In this document: positions 1-7,003 of the stretch, one piece after another
How positions within the stretch are numbered: the stretch's first letter is position 1
Layout of the letters: each line of letters starts with the position of its first letter
Source: Lawsonibacter sp.
GTDB taxonomy: Bacteria > Bacillota > Clostridia > Oscillospirales > Oscillospiraceae
Assembly: GCA_022801435.1 (NCBI GenBank)
Contig: JAAWSG010000009.1
Location: 1 to 56,382 of the forward strand
DNA: 56,382 nt
Direction of reading: 5' to 3'
The notes under the pieces: model-generated
Databases searched by the model: none
Told to the model about the DNA's origin: nothing
Seen by the model: only the letters and a program-made list of their open reading frames with translations
Translations under genes and position numbers: made by a program

Positions 1-1
1 T

Positions 2-487
2 TTGTCGGAAGAGGGACGGGAAATCACCATCTACCGGCTGTTTGACCGGGACCTCTGTCTGTTTTCCGCTTCTTGTGTCATGAAGAGCATTCAATTTGAT
101 GTGACTGTCACGGCGGAAAAGGATACAGAATTCTGGGTGATCCCGGCGGAGGTTTACCGGCAGCTTATGGAGCAGTCCGCCGCCGTCGCCAACTACACCA
201 ACGAGATCATGTCCGCCCGGTTTTCCGAGGTCATGTGGCTCATGGAGCAAATCATGTGGAGGAGTATGGACCGGCGGGTGGCTGCCTTCCTCCTGGAAGA
301 AGCGGCCATTGAGAGTACCAGACGGCTGAACATCACCCATGAGACCATCGCCAACCATCTGGGGACCCACCGGGAGGTCGTCACCCGGATGCTCCGCTAT
401 TTCCAGGGGGAGGGCATGGTGAAGCTGTCCCGGGGCGTGGTAGAGCTTCTGGACGAGCAAAAGCTGACGGCTCTGCAAAATACATAA
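2..487 (+). CDS. Crp/Fnr-family transcriptional regulator, 5'-truncated by the window edge
   Basis: The reading frame is open from the first bases, so the true start lies upstream and only about 161 residues are visible. The first half is the end of a cyclic-nucleotide-binding-like beta-roll (GREITIYRL, then AEKDTEFWVIP). A dimerisation helix follows, and the last 60 residues form a Crp-type winged helix with recognition segment THETIANHLGTHREVVTRML. The beta-roll contains SASC, a cysteine placed as in many anaerobe redox-responsive members; that it senses redox or sulfur is inference. No N-terminal Fnr cysteine cluster can be judged because that part is missing. The gene converges on the ferredoxin/rhodanese operon and is the obvious candidate to bind the dyad upstream of it. 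Confidence 0.85.
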   Translation: MSEEGREITIYRLFDRDLCLFSASCVMKSIQFDVTVTAEKDTEFWVIPAEVYRQLMEQSAAVANYTNEIMSARFSEVMWLMEQIMWRSMDRRVAAFLLEEAAIESTRRLNITHETIANHLGTHREVVTRMLRYFQGEGMVKLSRGVVELLDEQKLTALQNT

Positions 488-488
488 A

Positions 489-534
489 AGCACCTCTCCT
501 CAAACTTTGCTGCAGATTGAGGAGAGGTGTTTCT
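489..534. terminator. Bidirectional intrinsic terminator
   Basis: CACCTCTCCTCAA (491-503) pairs perfectly with TTGAGGAGAGGTG (517-529). The stem is flanked by A-rich sequence on the left and TTTCTAT on the right. It sits between the stops of two convergent genes and can serve both. Confidence 0.8.
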
Positions 535-536
535 AT

Positions 537-2228
537 CTACCGGTCCATGCCGCAGGCGGTGGACTGTTCGATCAGGCGGCGGTCGTTTGTTACCGCATCA
601 TAGAACCGAAAACCTCCGGCGAAGTTATATGCTTCATAGCCATACCCGGCCAGGATACGGCAGGCGATATAACTGCGCAGACCGCTCTGGCAGATGACAT
701 ACACCGGCTTGCCTTTCTTGATTTCGTCCAGCCGTTCCCGCAGTTCGTCCACAGGAATGTTTCGGAACCCCTCAATATGACCGCCCGCGTACTCTTGGGG
801 CGTCCGGGCATCCAGCAGGGTCACGCTGCCATCGTGGGGCAGGGCGTTCACATCCTCAATATGGAACTGCTTCACAACTCCGCTGGCCAGGTTTTCCGCC
901 ATGAAGCCCGCCATATTCACCGGGTCTTTGGCGGAGGAGTAGGGCGGCGCGTAGGCCAGGTCCAGGTCCTTCAGCTGGACGGCTGTCAGTCCGGCGTGGA
1001 TGGCGGCAGCCAGCACATCAATCCGCTTATCCACCCCCTCATACCCCACGATTTGAGCGCCCAGCAGACGATAGGTTCCCGTTTCAAAGACCACTTTCAT
1101 GGTCATCAGCTTTCCGCCGGGATAGTAGCCCGCGTGGCTCATGGGGGACAGGATCACCGTGTCCACATCCAAGCCGGCCTTTTTGGCGTTCGTCTCGTTG
1201 ACGCCGGTGGAGGCCGCCGTCAGGTCAAAGACCTTGATGATCGAACTGCCCTGGCTTCCAAGATAACGGCTGTCCCTGCCGCAGATGTTGTCTGCCGCGA
1301 TCCGTCCCTGTTTGTTGGCGGGGCCGGCCAGGGAGATCACCGCATCCTGTCCAGTCACAAAATGCTTCACCTGGACCGCATCCCCTACCGCGTAGATATC
1401 TGGGTCAGAGGTTTCCATCCGGTCGTTGACCACGATGCTGCCCTTGAGGCCCAGCTCCAGACCGGCCTCTTTTGCAAGAACGGTGTCCGGGGTGACGCCG
1501 ATGGCCAGCACTACCATATCGGCGTGGAGTGGGACCGCGTCCTTCCGCAGCACATCCACGCCGCCGTCCCGCTCGGCAAATCCTTCCACCGTATGCCCCA
1601 GGGCCAGCCGGATGCCGTGCCGCCGTGCCTCACCGTGGATGAAAGCGGCCATATCCGGGTCAAAGGGATTCATCAGCTGCTTTGGACGCTGGACAATGGT
1701 GACCTCCATCCCCAACTCCCTCAGATTCTCCGCCAGCTCCAGACTGATGAAGCCCCCGCCCGCCAGCACGGCGGATTTTGGGTGATGGGCGCGGATATAG
1801 TCCTTTATACGGAAAGTGTCCTCCACAGTCCGCAGAGTGAACAGTTTTTCCAGGCCCACGCCGGGGAGCCGGGGCTGGGTGGGGCTGGCTCCAGGAGAGA
1901 GGATCAGCTTGTCATAATGCTCCTCAAATTCCTCGCCTGTCTCCAGAGCTTTCACAGAGACGGTCTTTTTATCCGGATGGATGGCTGTGACCTCGTGGCG
2001 CACCCGCATATCCACCCGGAAGCGGGCAAAGAAGCTCTCCGGCGTCTGGAGGGTCAGGGCCTTGGGGTCCTCAATCACCCCACCGATATAGTAGGGCAGG
2101 CCGCAGTTGGCGTAGGAGATATACCCTGACCGCTCAAAGACCACGATCTCCGCCGTCTCGTTCAACCGGCGAAGCCGGGCCGCCGCGGTGGCCCCTCCCG
2201 CCACACCGCCAATGATGACAACTTTCAT
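537..2228 (-). CDS. CoA-disulfide reductase/NADH oxidase fused to a rhodanese domain
   Basis: Predicted flavoprotein of 563 aa of the pyridine-nucleotide disulfide oxidoreductase family. It opens with the FAD-binding motif VVIIGGVAGG, carries the single redox cysteine in YANCGLPYYIGG (Cys42) typical of CoA-disulfide reductase and NADH oxidase/peroxidase, and has a second dinucleotide fold around AVLAGGGFISLELAE. YAVGDAV closes the FAD site. From about residue 460 it continues into a rhodanese domain with active-site loop CQSGLRSY. Known fusions of this type reduce CoA disulfide, CoA persulfide or polysulfide with NAD(P)H. The start at 2228 is chosen because the dinucleotide fold begins there; the frame upstream only overlaps the neighbour. 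It is last in an operon with a second rhodanese, a membrane Fe-S protein and a ferredoxin, pointing to sulfane-sulfur reduction or redox homeostasis. Confidence 0.9.
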   Translation of the reverse strand: MKVVIIGGVAGGATAAARLRRLNETAEIVVFERSGYISYANCGLPYYIGGVIEDPKALTLQTPESFFARFRVDMRVRHEVTAIHPDKKTVSVKALETGEEFEEHYDKLILSPGASPTQPRLPGVGLEKLFTLRTVEDTFRIKDYIRAHHPKSAVLAGGGFISLELAENLRELGMEVTIVQRPKQLMNPFDPDMAAFIHGEARRHGIRLALGHTVEGFAERDGGVDVLRKDAVPLHADMVVLAIGVTPDTVLAKEAGLELGLKGSIVVNDRMETSDPDIYAVGDAVQVKHFVTGQDAVISLAGPANKQGRIAADNICGRDSRYLGSQGSSIIKVFDLTAASTGVNETNAKKAGLDVDTVILSPMSHAGYYPGGKLMTMKVVFETGTYRLLGAQIVGYEGVDKRIDVLAAAIHAGLTAVQLKDLDLAYAPPYSSAKDPVNMAGFMAENLASGVVKQFHIEDVNALPHDGSVTLLDARTPQEYAGGHIEGFRNIPVDELRERLDEIKKGKPVYVICQSGLRSYIACRILAGYGYEAYNFAGGFRFYDAVTNDRRLIEQSTACGMDR

Positions 2229-2229
2229 T

Positions 2230-2550
2230 TCAGCGTTCCACCTTTCCTGTGTAGGCGGCGATGCCGCCAATATTTTTGAGATTGGTATAGCCCATCCGGG
2301 CCAGCAGTCTTACCGCCTGGCTGCTCCTGGCCCCGCTGTGGCAATAGACGAACAGCGGGACGTCTTTCTCGGACACCATAGCAGTCACACGCTCCAGTTC
2401 CTGAAGCGGAATATTTTTCCCGCCAGGGATGTGGCCCTCCCGGTACTCCTGGGCAGTGCGAACATCCAGCAGCACCGCGCCGGGCGTTTCCCGAAAGTCT
2501 TTCGCGCCCTGATCAATATCAGCCCCCTTCAAAAAGTCGAACAGTCCCAT
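2230..2550 (-). CDS. Single-domain rhodanese-like sulfurtransferase
   Basis: A 106-residue protein consisting essentially of one rhodanese domain. It has LLDVRTAQEYREGHIPGGKNIP and the active-site loop CHSGARSS, whose cysteine would carry a persulfide. The start at 2550 follows a good AGGAGA site; the frame extends upstream but is not needed for the fold. Its stop is one base from the start of the CoA-disulfide-reductase fusion, so the two are almost certainly co-translated. It probably hands sulfane sulfur to, or receives it from, the rhodanese domain of that enzyme (inference). Confidence 0.88.
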   Translation of the reverse strand: MGLFDFLKGADIDQGAKDFRETPGAVLLDVRTAQEYREGHIPGGKNIPLQELERVTAMVSEKDVPLFVYCHSGARSSQAVRLLARMGYTNLKNIGGIAAYTGKVER

Positions 2551-2591
2551 AGCCGCTTCTCCTTTCTTTTGTCCAGCAAATCTGTTCTTGC

Positions 2592-3188
2592 TCAATTTTT
2601 TCCTGTGACAATGTCATCTTTTCGGTGTTTGGCCTTGCAGATCAGCTGGGTCATCGTGCCCATAGGGCAGTAGACACACCAGCTGCGGGGCTTGAACAGA
2701 ACCATGGTAAGCAGGCCAAGGACGGTGGAGGTCAGCATGACGCTATAAAACCCGAAAGCGAACTGGGCGATGCCGGGGGAAAAGAGGGTTCCATGATAAG
2801 CCCAGTGCCAAGGTAATTTGAACGTCCACAGCAGAGTCACCGCCTGCCTGAGATTCTGTACGCCGGCAAAGACCAAATAAGTATTCCACAGCATCTGGAA
2901 GAACATGAGAAAGAAGAAAATCAAAAATCCATAGCGGAACCATTTGCTCCTCATCCAATTCGGAACATCCTTTTTCCGGGACAGGCCAAAGCGTCCGCCC
3001 AACAGGCCGAACAGCTGTCCCCGGCCGCAATATCGGTTGCAGTAGCCCTTGGTGCCCCAGACGAGGGAAATAATCAGCGGAATACAAAAGAACAGCATAC
3101 CCAACCATGCGAACAGGATATTAACAAGGCCCAGGGCCATGTAGGTCAGCTCCACGATCCACAGATAGTCATACCAAAACTTTTTCAT
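2592..3188 (-). CDS. NapH-like polytopic membrane protein with 4Fe-4S-type cysteines
   Basis: About 198 residues with hydrophobic segments near residues 12-30, 31-45, 85-105 and 140-165. It has two cysteine groups facing the same side: CNRYC around residue 50 and CVYCPMG around residue 171, with another Cys at 184. This is the layout of NapH/NosR/CcoG-type membrane electron-transfer proteins, although the spacing is reduced compared with canonical CxxCxxCxxxCP sites. Start 3188 overlaps the ferredoxin stop as ATGA, implying translational coupling. Longer upstream frames merely read through the ferredoxin. It likely passes electrons between a membrane donor and the ferredoxin next to it; the partner is not identifiable. 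Confidence 0.8.
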   Translation of the reverse strand: MKKFWYDYLWIVELTYMALGLVNILFAWLGMLFFCIPLIISLVWGTKGYCNRYCGRGQLFGLLGGRFGLSRKKDVPNWMRSKWFRYGFLIFFFLMFFQMLWNTYLVFAGVQNLRQAVTLLWTFKLPWHWAYHGTLFSPGIAQFAFGFYSVMLTSTVLGLLTMVLFKPRSWCVYCPMGTMTQLICKAKHRKDDIVTGKN

Positions 3189-3397
3189 ACAGTCACCTCC
3201 CGAATTTCTATGACAGAGGCCGGACACTCCTTGGCGCATTTGCCGCAGCCCACGCACTTTGTTCCGTCGACTTTGGCCCAAATCCCATTCCAAATCTGTA
3301 TGGCGGTCAGGGGACATACCTCCACGCAGCAGCCGCAGGCAACGCAAACGTCTGTATGAATGAACGCACGCCGTTTCACTTTTATTTTGATTTCCAT
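3185..3397 (-). CDS. 2[4Fe-4S] ferredoxin
   Basis: A complete 70-residue bacterial ferredoxin with two classical cluster motifs, CVACGCCVEVCP (Cys18, 21, 24, 28) and CVGCGKCAKECP (Cys48, 51, 54, 58). It is preceded by a GGGAGG site eight bases before the ATG. It is the first gene of the operon, ahead of the NapH-like protein with a 4-base overlap, and lies directly downstream of a promoter with a CRP/FNR-like dyad. Predicted role: soluble or peripheral electron carrier for the membrane Fe-S protein and, by inference, for the sulfur-reducing flavoprotein at the operon's end. Confidence 0.93.
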   Translation of the reverse strand: MEIKIKVKRRAFIHTDVCVACGCCVEVCPLTAIQIWNGIWAKVDGTKCVGCGKCAKECPASVIEIREVTV

Positions 3398-3424
3398 GTC
3401 ATAACCTCCCGGAACTTTTCATTT

Positions 3425-3466
3425 ATGATACCATCAATGCCAGTGTTCTTCTGTGATAAGATTACA
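3425..3466 (-). promoter_or_regulatory. Ferredoxin-operon promoter with CRP/FNR-type dyad at about -41
   Basis: On the minus strand a -10-like TATCAT (3425-3430) would start transcription near 3418, about 20 bases before the ferredoxin ATG. No good -35 is present. Instead the dyad TGTGAT-N3-ATTACA (3452-3466, centre 3459) lies about 41 bases upstream of that start. This is the class II activator position used by CRP and FNR. Given the Crp/Fnr gene at the window start, this is a credible operator; the assignment is inference. Confidence 0.5.
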
Positions 3467-3500
3467 TAAAAGAGGCGGGTGCTGCAATCATTGCAGAGTA

Positions 3501-3656
3501 ATGGAAGATATGCGCGATCAAACACTAAGAGAAGGTATGATAGAAGTTGCAAAAAGATTGTTGATGGATGGAACGCTTACGCTCGAAAAAATATCGGAGT
3601 GTGTTGGCCTTTCCCTTGACGAAGTAAAGAAGATACAAGCAGGACAGGGCGTATAA
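3501..3656 (+). pseudogene. C-terminal remnant of an Rpn/PD-(D/E)XK nuclease-transposase gene
   Basis: About 51 residues starting MEDMRDQ (the open frame extends to 3453 without an obvious ribosome site). The sequence EGMIEVAKRLLMDGTLTLEKISECVGLSLDEVKKIQ resembles the conserved tail of clostridial Rpn-family (PD-(D/E)XK nuclease family transposase) proteins, where a basic coiled region is followed by a small helix-turn-helix-like module. The catalytic nuclease domain is absent, so this is best read as a leftover fragment. It is followed by a good terminator, and a complete Rpn gene lies 1 kb away. It could instead be a stand-alone small DNA-binding protein; no intact partner is visible. Confidence 0.5.
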
Positions 3657-3674
3657 ATTGCCGTTCCAATCTGA

Positions 3675-3713
3675 GGATGGGAATCTGGTAATATCAGGTT
3701 TCCGTCCTTTTTC
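3675..3713 (+). terminator. Intrinsic terminator after the Rpn fragment
   Basis: A 13-bp stem, GGATGGGAATCTG (3675-3687) with CAGGTTTCCGTCC (3695-3707), pairs fully if G-U wobbles are allowed. It has a 7-base loop and is followed by TTTTTC. Confidence 0.75.
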
Positions 3714-3847
3714 TATGTCCTAATAGGTATATGTGGCATACTATTGGCACTATATCGGCATAGTCCTGCTTTGGAAGCGCAAATCTATAATATGTTAAAC
3801 GAACCATTCTCAAAACTGAAAATGATTTTGTCAATATCAGTTGAAAA

Positions 3848-4498
3848 GGCCCCATAAAATTTCGTGTGAACGACAGGCTGTAACAGAATAAAAAACTTCG
3901 GCTCAATCAAGAATGGAAATAACATCCAAACAAGATAGGAGCCGAAGGAAATGAAAGCAGCACCGCAGGAATTGCTAAAAGAGTACATGAAAACCCAGAA
4001 GTTTACCAGCACAGCGGAGATCATGGCCGCCATGAAAGAAATGTTCCAGGATGTGGATGGGATGGAAGAAAAGATTCTGGCTCTCTACGCCTGTGGGATG
4101 AGTCAGCAGGATATCGCCGAACAAATCAAGGAGCTGTACGATGTAGAGATTTCTCCAGAGTTGGTAACAAAGATTACGGAAAAAATGATGCCGGAAGTTA
4201 CTGCGCGGCAGAATCGTCCTCTGGAGGCGGTGTATCCCCAGAGCCGTTTACAGCACTGCACCGTCCATCAGATTCGTTCCTCCACCCGCTTTGTCAGCTG
4301 GAAGGATATCAAGCAGGTGGTGGTTGACCCCTTCCCGTAACGTATCCCGGCAGCCAGGGCGGCATTCACGAAGCCAGCGGCGCGTATACCACCCCATCTG
4401 CCGGGACCCGCAGTCTGGAAGGGCTTCTGTCCCCCTGTTTTCTCCGCGCCATCCTTGACTTTGTCGATTTTCACTTACACAGAATTTTACACCGTGCC
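3848..4498 (+). mobile_element. Internally deleted IS256-family insertion sequence (both ends retained)
   Basis: The right end, 4475-4498, reads on the opposite strand as GGCACGGTGTAAAATTCTGTGTAA, read here in two parts, GGCACGGTGTAA and AATTCTGTGTAA, which is typical of IS256-family termini. The left end at 3848-3870 (GGCCCC then ATAAAATTTCGTGTGAA) is an imperfect match in inverted orientation. Between them is a transposase frame with internal deletions. The whole element is about 650 bp, about half the usual 1.3 kb. I could not see a matching target-site duplication, consistent with an old copy. The segment 4341-4474 between the broken transposase and the right end holds nothing I recognise. 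Confidence 0.65.
3951..4340 (+). pseudogene. Truncated IS256-family (MULE-type) transposase
   Basis: The 129-residue frame is a mosaic of three pieces of an IS256 transposase. These are the N-terminus (MKAAPQELLKEYMKTQKF), a central DNA-binding piece (LYACGMSQQDIAEQIKELYD then PEVTARQNRPLEAVYP), and a later catalytic-core piece (QSRLQHCTVHQIRSS then FVSWKDIKQVV). In intact relatives about 30 residues are expected between pieces one and two and over 60 between pieces two and three, including acidic catalytic residues. Reading frame is preserved across both junctions. The second junction falls at a VYP sequence that occurs on both sides in intact relatives, suggesting deletion between short repeats. 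It cannot encode an active transposase. Confidence 0.75.
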
Positions 4499-4507
4499 GA
4501 AGGGGGC

Positions 4508-4523
4508 TGACTCATATGAGTCA
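4508..4523. repeat. 16-bp perfect palindrome beside the IS right end
   Basis: TGACTCATATGAGTCA is a perfect palindrome starting ten bases beyond the right terminus of the IS256 remnant. It could be a pre-existing protein-binding site or the target preferred by the insertion. Nothing else links it to a gene. Confidence 0.5.
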
Positions 4524-4628
4524 ACCACTTCTTCCGTTGAATTTCAAATGCTGTTGCCCCGGAACTTCTCTCCTTCAAAACGACGGGTTGTGAATCCCGG
4601 AAATGCCTGATTCGGGAGGCCCGGGACT

Positions 4629-5594
4629 TCAAATCTCCAGCCCAAATTCCTTGGCCAAAGAAGCCAGCTTTGCCTGATCAGAGGTAGCGGCAATCAATTC
4701 GTCAAGACGGCCAAGAGGAGCCAACAGCTGCATAAGTTTCCCATAGAAGGAATCCCTCTCCGCCTTCCCTTCTGCCTTCCCTTCTGCCTTCCCTTCCGCT
4801 TTCCCTTTAGCCTGGCCAGCTGCAAACCCTCGCTGCTCTACCTTGTCAAGAACTTCGCACATCGAAATACCTCCTTCTTCACTCCGCAATAAACCGCTGT
4901 TGTTTACAACATGGATAAATCTGTCATCCTTTGTCAAGGCCGCCATCAGCTTCAGCACTTCGTCCACATGGATCAGCTTTTCAGGGGATGGGATGTAGTC
5001 TCCACTGATCCGGCTTTGCACAAAGTAGTCGGCCACAATTCGGAAGTCACTTTTGAATAGCCTGACCTGCTCCGGGGTGAGATATGCAATGTCGATGACG
5101 TTGAGCCTGTAGTCGTTGAGGAACGGCTTCAGCTCATCCGGGATATCGACCCCAAAGCACTCAAACAATGTTGTTGGCCCGTCCCATGGCTTCTTCCCAA
5201 AGTGCAGCACCAGAGTGATAGCCGGGTAGGTGGGGAAGGGCGTGATCCTGGCATCCTTCTTCCGCTTTGCCGACTCATGCTGTAAAACCTGCTCTTTATA
5301 GGATGCCCCATCATAGCTAAACACCCGCAGGGGCATATCCGGATCTGCCTCTGTTTGGTTCTCTGACCCAAAGAGGGCCAACCGGATATGGCCGTTCTTC
5401 CAGAATTTTGCCACATCCCGCTCCTGCTCATGGATGGCGCTGCCCGCCTTGAACTGTGATTGGGGGATTGCCGGCTCCAATTCATCCTCCTTGACGACCT
5501 GCCGCCCGTTGAAAACCAAGGCGTTGATCATGTCGGCAAATACGTCGTCGAGGGCCTCCAGCTGCTTTTCTGTAATATCTTTCTCTTTTGCCAT
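4629..5594 (-). CDS. Rpn-family recombination-promoting nuclease (PD-(D/E)XK, 'putative transposase')
   Basis: A 321-residue protein of the clostridial Rpn/YhgA-like family. Start 5594 (MAKEKDITEK) is chosen because the family begins there; the longer frame adds promoter-like sequence. The nuclease domain spans roughly residues 10-200, with acidic and lysine residues such as PLRVFSYDGASYKEQV and PAITLVLHFGKKPWDGP typical of the PD-(D/E)XK fold. The C-terminal third has a basic tandem GKAE repeat and a short helical tail ending LASLAKEFGLEI. Rpn proteins are RecA-independent recombination-promoting endonucleases and are often carried in many variable copies. A TATAAT lies about 30 bases upstream on the minus strand. 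It sits beside an Rpn fragment and an IS remnant, so this is an accessory locus. Confidence 0.85.
   Translation of the reverse strand: MAKEKDITEKQLEALDDVFADMINALVFNGRQVVKEDELEPAIPQSQFKAGSAIHEQERDVAKFWKNGHIRLALFGSENQTEADPDMPLRVFSYDGASYKEQVLQHESAKRKKDARITPFPTYPAITLVLHFGKKPWDGPTTLFECFGVDIPDELKPFLNDYRLNVIDIAYLTPEQVRLFKSDFRIVADYFVQSRISGDYIPSPEKLIHVDEVLKLMAALTKDDRFIHVVNNSGLLRSEEGGISMCEVLDKVEQRGFAAGQAKGKAEGKAEGKAEGKAERDSFYGKLMQLLAPLGRLDELIAATSDQAKLASLAKEFGLEI
4762..4809 (-). repeat. Four 12-bp tandem repeats inside the Rpn gene (GKAE repeat)
   Basis: Four in-register copies of the 12-mer GCCTTCCCTTCT (plus-strand view) with one to three changes each. They encode a repeated Gly-Lys-Ala-Glu unit. Multiples of three bases keep the frame, so copy-number change would lengthen or shorten the linker without breaking the protein. 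Confidence 0.85.
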
Positions 5595-5716
5595 ACGGTC
5601 CTCTGCCACCACCTTCTGTACCCTTATTATATCATAACAGCGGGAGTTTGGGAAGAGATACACCACAAGGCAGACAGCGTATAATTCCCGGAACAGTCTA
5701 ATGTCGAGGACAATAC

Positions 5717-5745
5717 TTGCAATCCCAGCCGTCTTGTACTATACT
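5717..5745 (+). promoter_or_regulatory. Sigma-A promoter for the MoxR/VWA operon
   Basis: TTGCAA (5717-5722) and TATACT (5740-5745) are separated by exactly 17 bases. Transcription would start near 5752, leaving a leader of about 185 bases before the MoxR ATG. Confidence 0.6.
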
Positions 5746-5936
5746 ACACAGCAGCAGATGAATTTTCGTGAGACACTCTGTCCCTGTCCCCTTCAGAAGG
5801 GGGACAGCGCCTCCCCCCTTTCCGGCAAAGGGAACCGAAAAACCATCCAAGCAGGGGGCCTGAGCGATGCAAAATTGCTCACGCCCCCTTCTTTTGTCTC
5901 TGGAATCCCATATACGAAAAGGAGCAGATACATCCT
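5746..5936 (+). other. Long 5' leader of the MoxR operon with hairpins
   Basis: The leader holds two inverted repeats: CTGTCCCCTTC with its complement (5784-5807) and CCCTTT with AAAGGG (5816-5832). No U-run follows either, so neither is a clear terminator. The upstream 5595-5716 contains the Rpn promoter and nothing else I recognise. Confidence 0.45.
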
Positions 5937-6995
5937 ATGAACCTCACCGTTACCGTCAATCACAAGCAGCTGCTGGATGTCCTTCTGAACGTGGGGCTCA
6001 TCCGGCCGGTATTCATCTGGGGCGCGCCAGGCATCGGCAAGTCGGCCATTGTCCAGGAGTTCGCCGGCAGTCTGGGGCTGGAGTGCGTCTCCCTTCTGGG
6101 CAGCCAGCTGGCCCCGGAGGACATCATCGGCGTGCCCCAGATCAGGGACGGCTTCAGCCAGTTCTGCCCGCCCCGGACCATCGCCCGGGAGGAGCCCTAC
6201 GTCCTCTTTCTGGATGAGCTGAACGCCTGCACCTCTGAGGTACAGAAGGCTTTCTACTCCCTCATCCACGAGCGGCGCATCGGGGAGTACCGCCTGCCCG
6301 AGGGCTCCATCGTGGTGGGGGCGGGCAACCGGGCGCAGGACAACGCCATTACCCGCCCCATGTCCTCCGCTCTGGTCAATCGGATGTTCCATGTGGAGCT
6401 CAACGCCAGTCCCCGGCTGTGGCTGGAGTGGGCGGCCCAGAACGGCATCCACCCCTATGTCTACGACTACATCACCAGCCGCCCCGACCACCTGTGGTCC
6501 CAGCCCCCCAAAAGCGAGGAACCCTTCTCCACCCCCCGCTCCTGGCACATGCTCAGCGACGCCATCCGCAGCTACGGTCCGGACATCGGGGAGGCCGCCC
6601 TGCGGGTCCTGGCGGCGGGGAGCCTCAGTCCCCAGCACGCCGTCCAGTTCCTGGCCTACATCCGGCAGGTGCGCAGCCAGTACGCCCTGGACAAGATCCT
6701 CTCCGGGGAACAGCCCTGGCCCGACAAGCCGGAGGAGCGGGACGTGCTCTACTTCCTGGCTCAGTCCCTCCGGGCGCGGCTGGTGAAGGAGCTCCCCCCT
6801 GAGCGGAGCAAGCTCAGCGGGGACAGCCGGGTCCTGGTCCTCCAGGCCAAGGACCGCCTCACCGAGCTGGCCGGTCTGAGCCTGGAAATCGCCCGGATGG
6901 CGGTGACCCCGGAGGACGGCAGGGAGCTGCCCGACTGGTTTGTGGTGGAGCTCTTCCGGGACCTGCCCCGCCTGGCCGACAAGCGCAACGGGTGA
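5937..6995 (+). CDS. MoxR-type AAA+ ATPase
   Basis: A 352-residue AAA+ protein with Walker A GAPGIGKS (residues 29-36), Walker B VLFLDEL (89-95) and a sensor-1 segment VVGAGNR (127-132), followed by a winged lid domain. MoxR ATPases act as chaperones or activators of proteins that carry a VWA/MIDAS domain, and such a partner is encoded immediately downstream with the stop and next start almost touching. The ATG at 5937 begins the conserved core (MNLTVTVNHKQLLDVL); the upstream leader is not coding. The pair is a known MoxR-VWA pattern, but the target of the complex is not known from sequence. Confidence 0.88.
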   Translation: MNLTVTVNHKQLLDVLLNVGLIRPVFIWGAPGIGKSAIVQEFAGSLGLECVSLLGSQLAPEDIIGVPQIRDGFSQFCPPRTIAREEPYVLFLDELNACTSEVQKAFYSLIHERRIGEYRLPEGSIVVGAGNRAQDNAITRPMSSALVNRMFHVELNASPRLWLEWAAQNGIHPYVYDYITSRPDHLWSQPPKSEEPFSTPRSWHMLSDAIRSYGPDIGEAALRVLAAGSLSPQHAVQFLAYIRQVRSQYALDKILSGEQPWPDKPEERDVLYFLAQSLRARLVKELPPERSKLSGDSRVLVLQAKDRLTELAGLSLEIARMAVTPEDGRELPDWFVVELFRDLPRLADKRNG

Positions 6996-7003
6996 GGGGC
7001 GGC

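Noticed and set aside
507-2129. Long open frame antisense to the CoA-disulfide-reductase gene
   Set aside because: It mirrors a real coding gene in GC-rich DNA and has no recognisable domain or ribosome site. Many similar antisense frames occur across the window (for example 5793-7499, 6761-8740, 10125-12905, 19948-22341, 45239-47530) and were rejected for the same reason.
4268-4474. Minus-strand frame inside the IS256 remnant
   Set aside because: It overlaps the broken transposase antisense and has no ribosome site or recognisable sequence.
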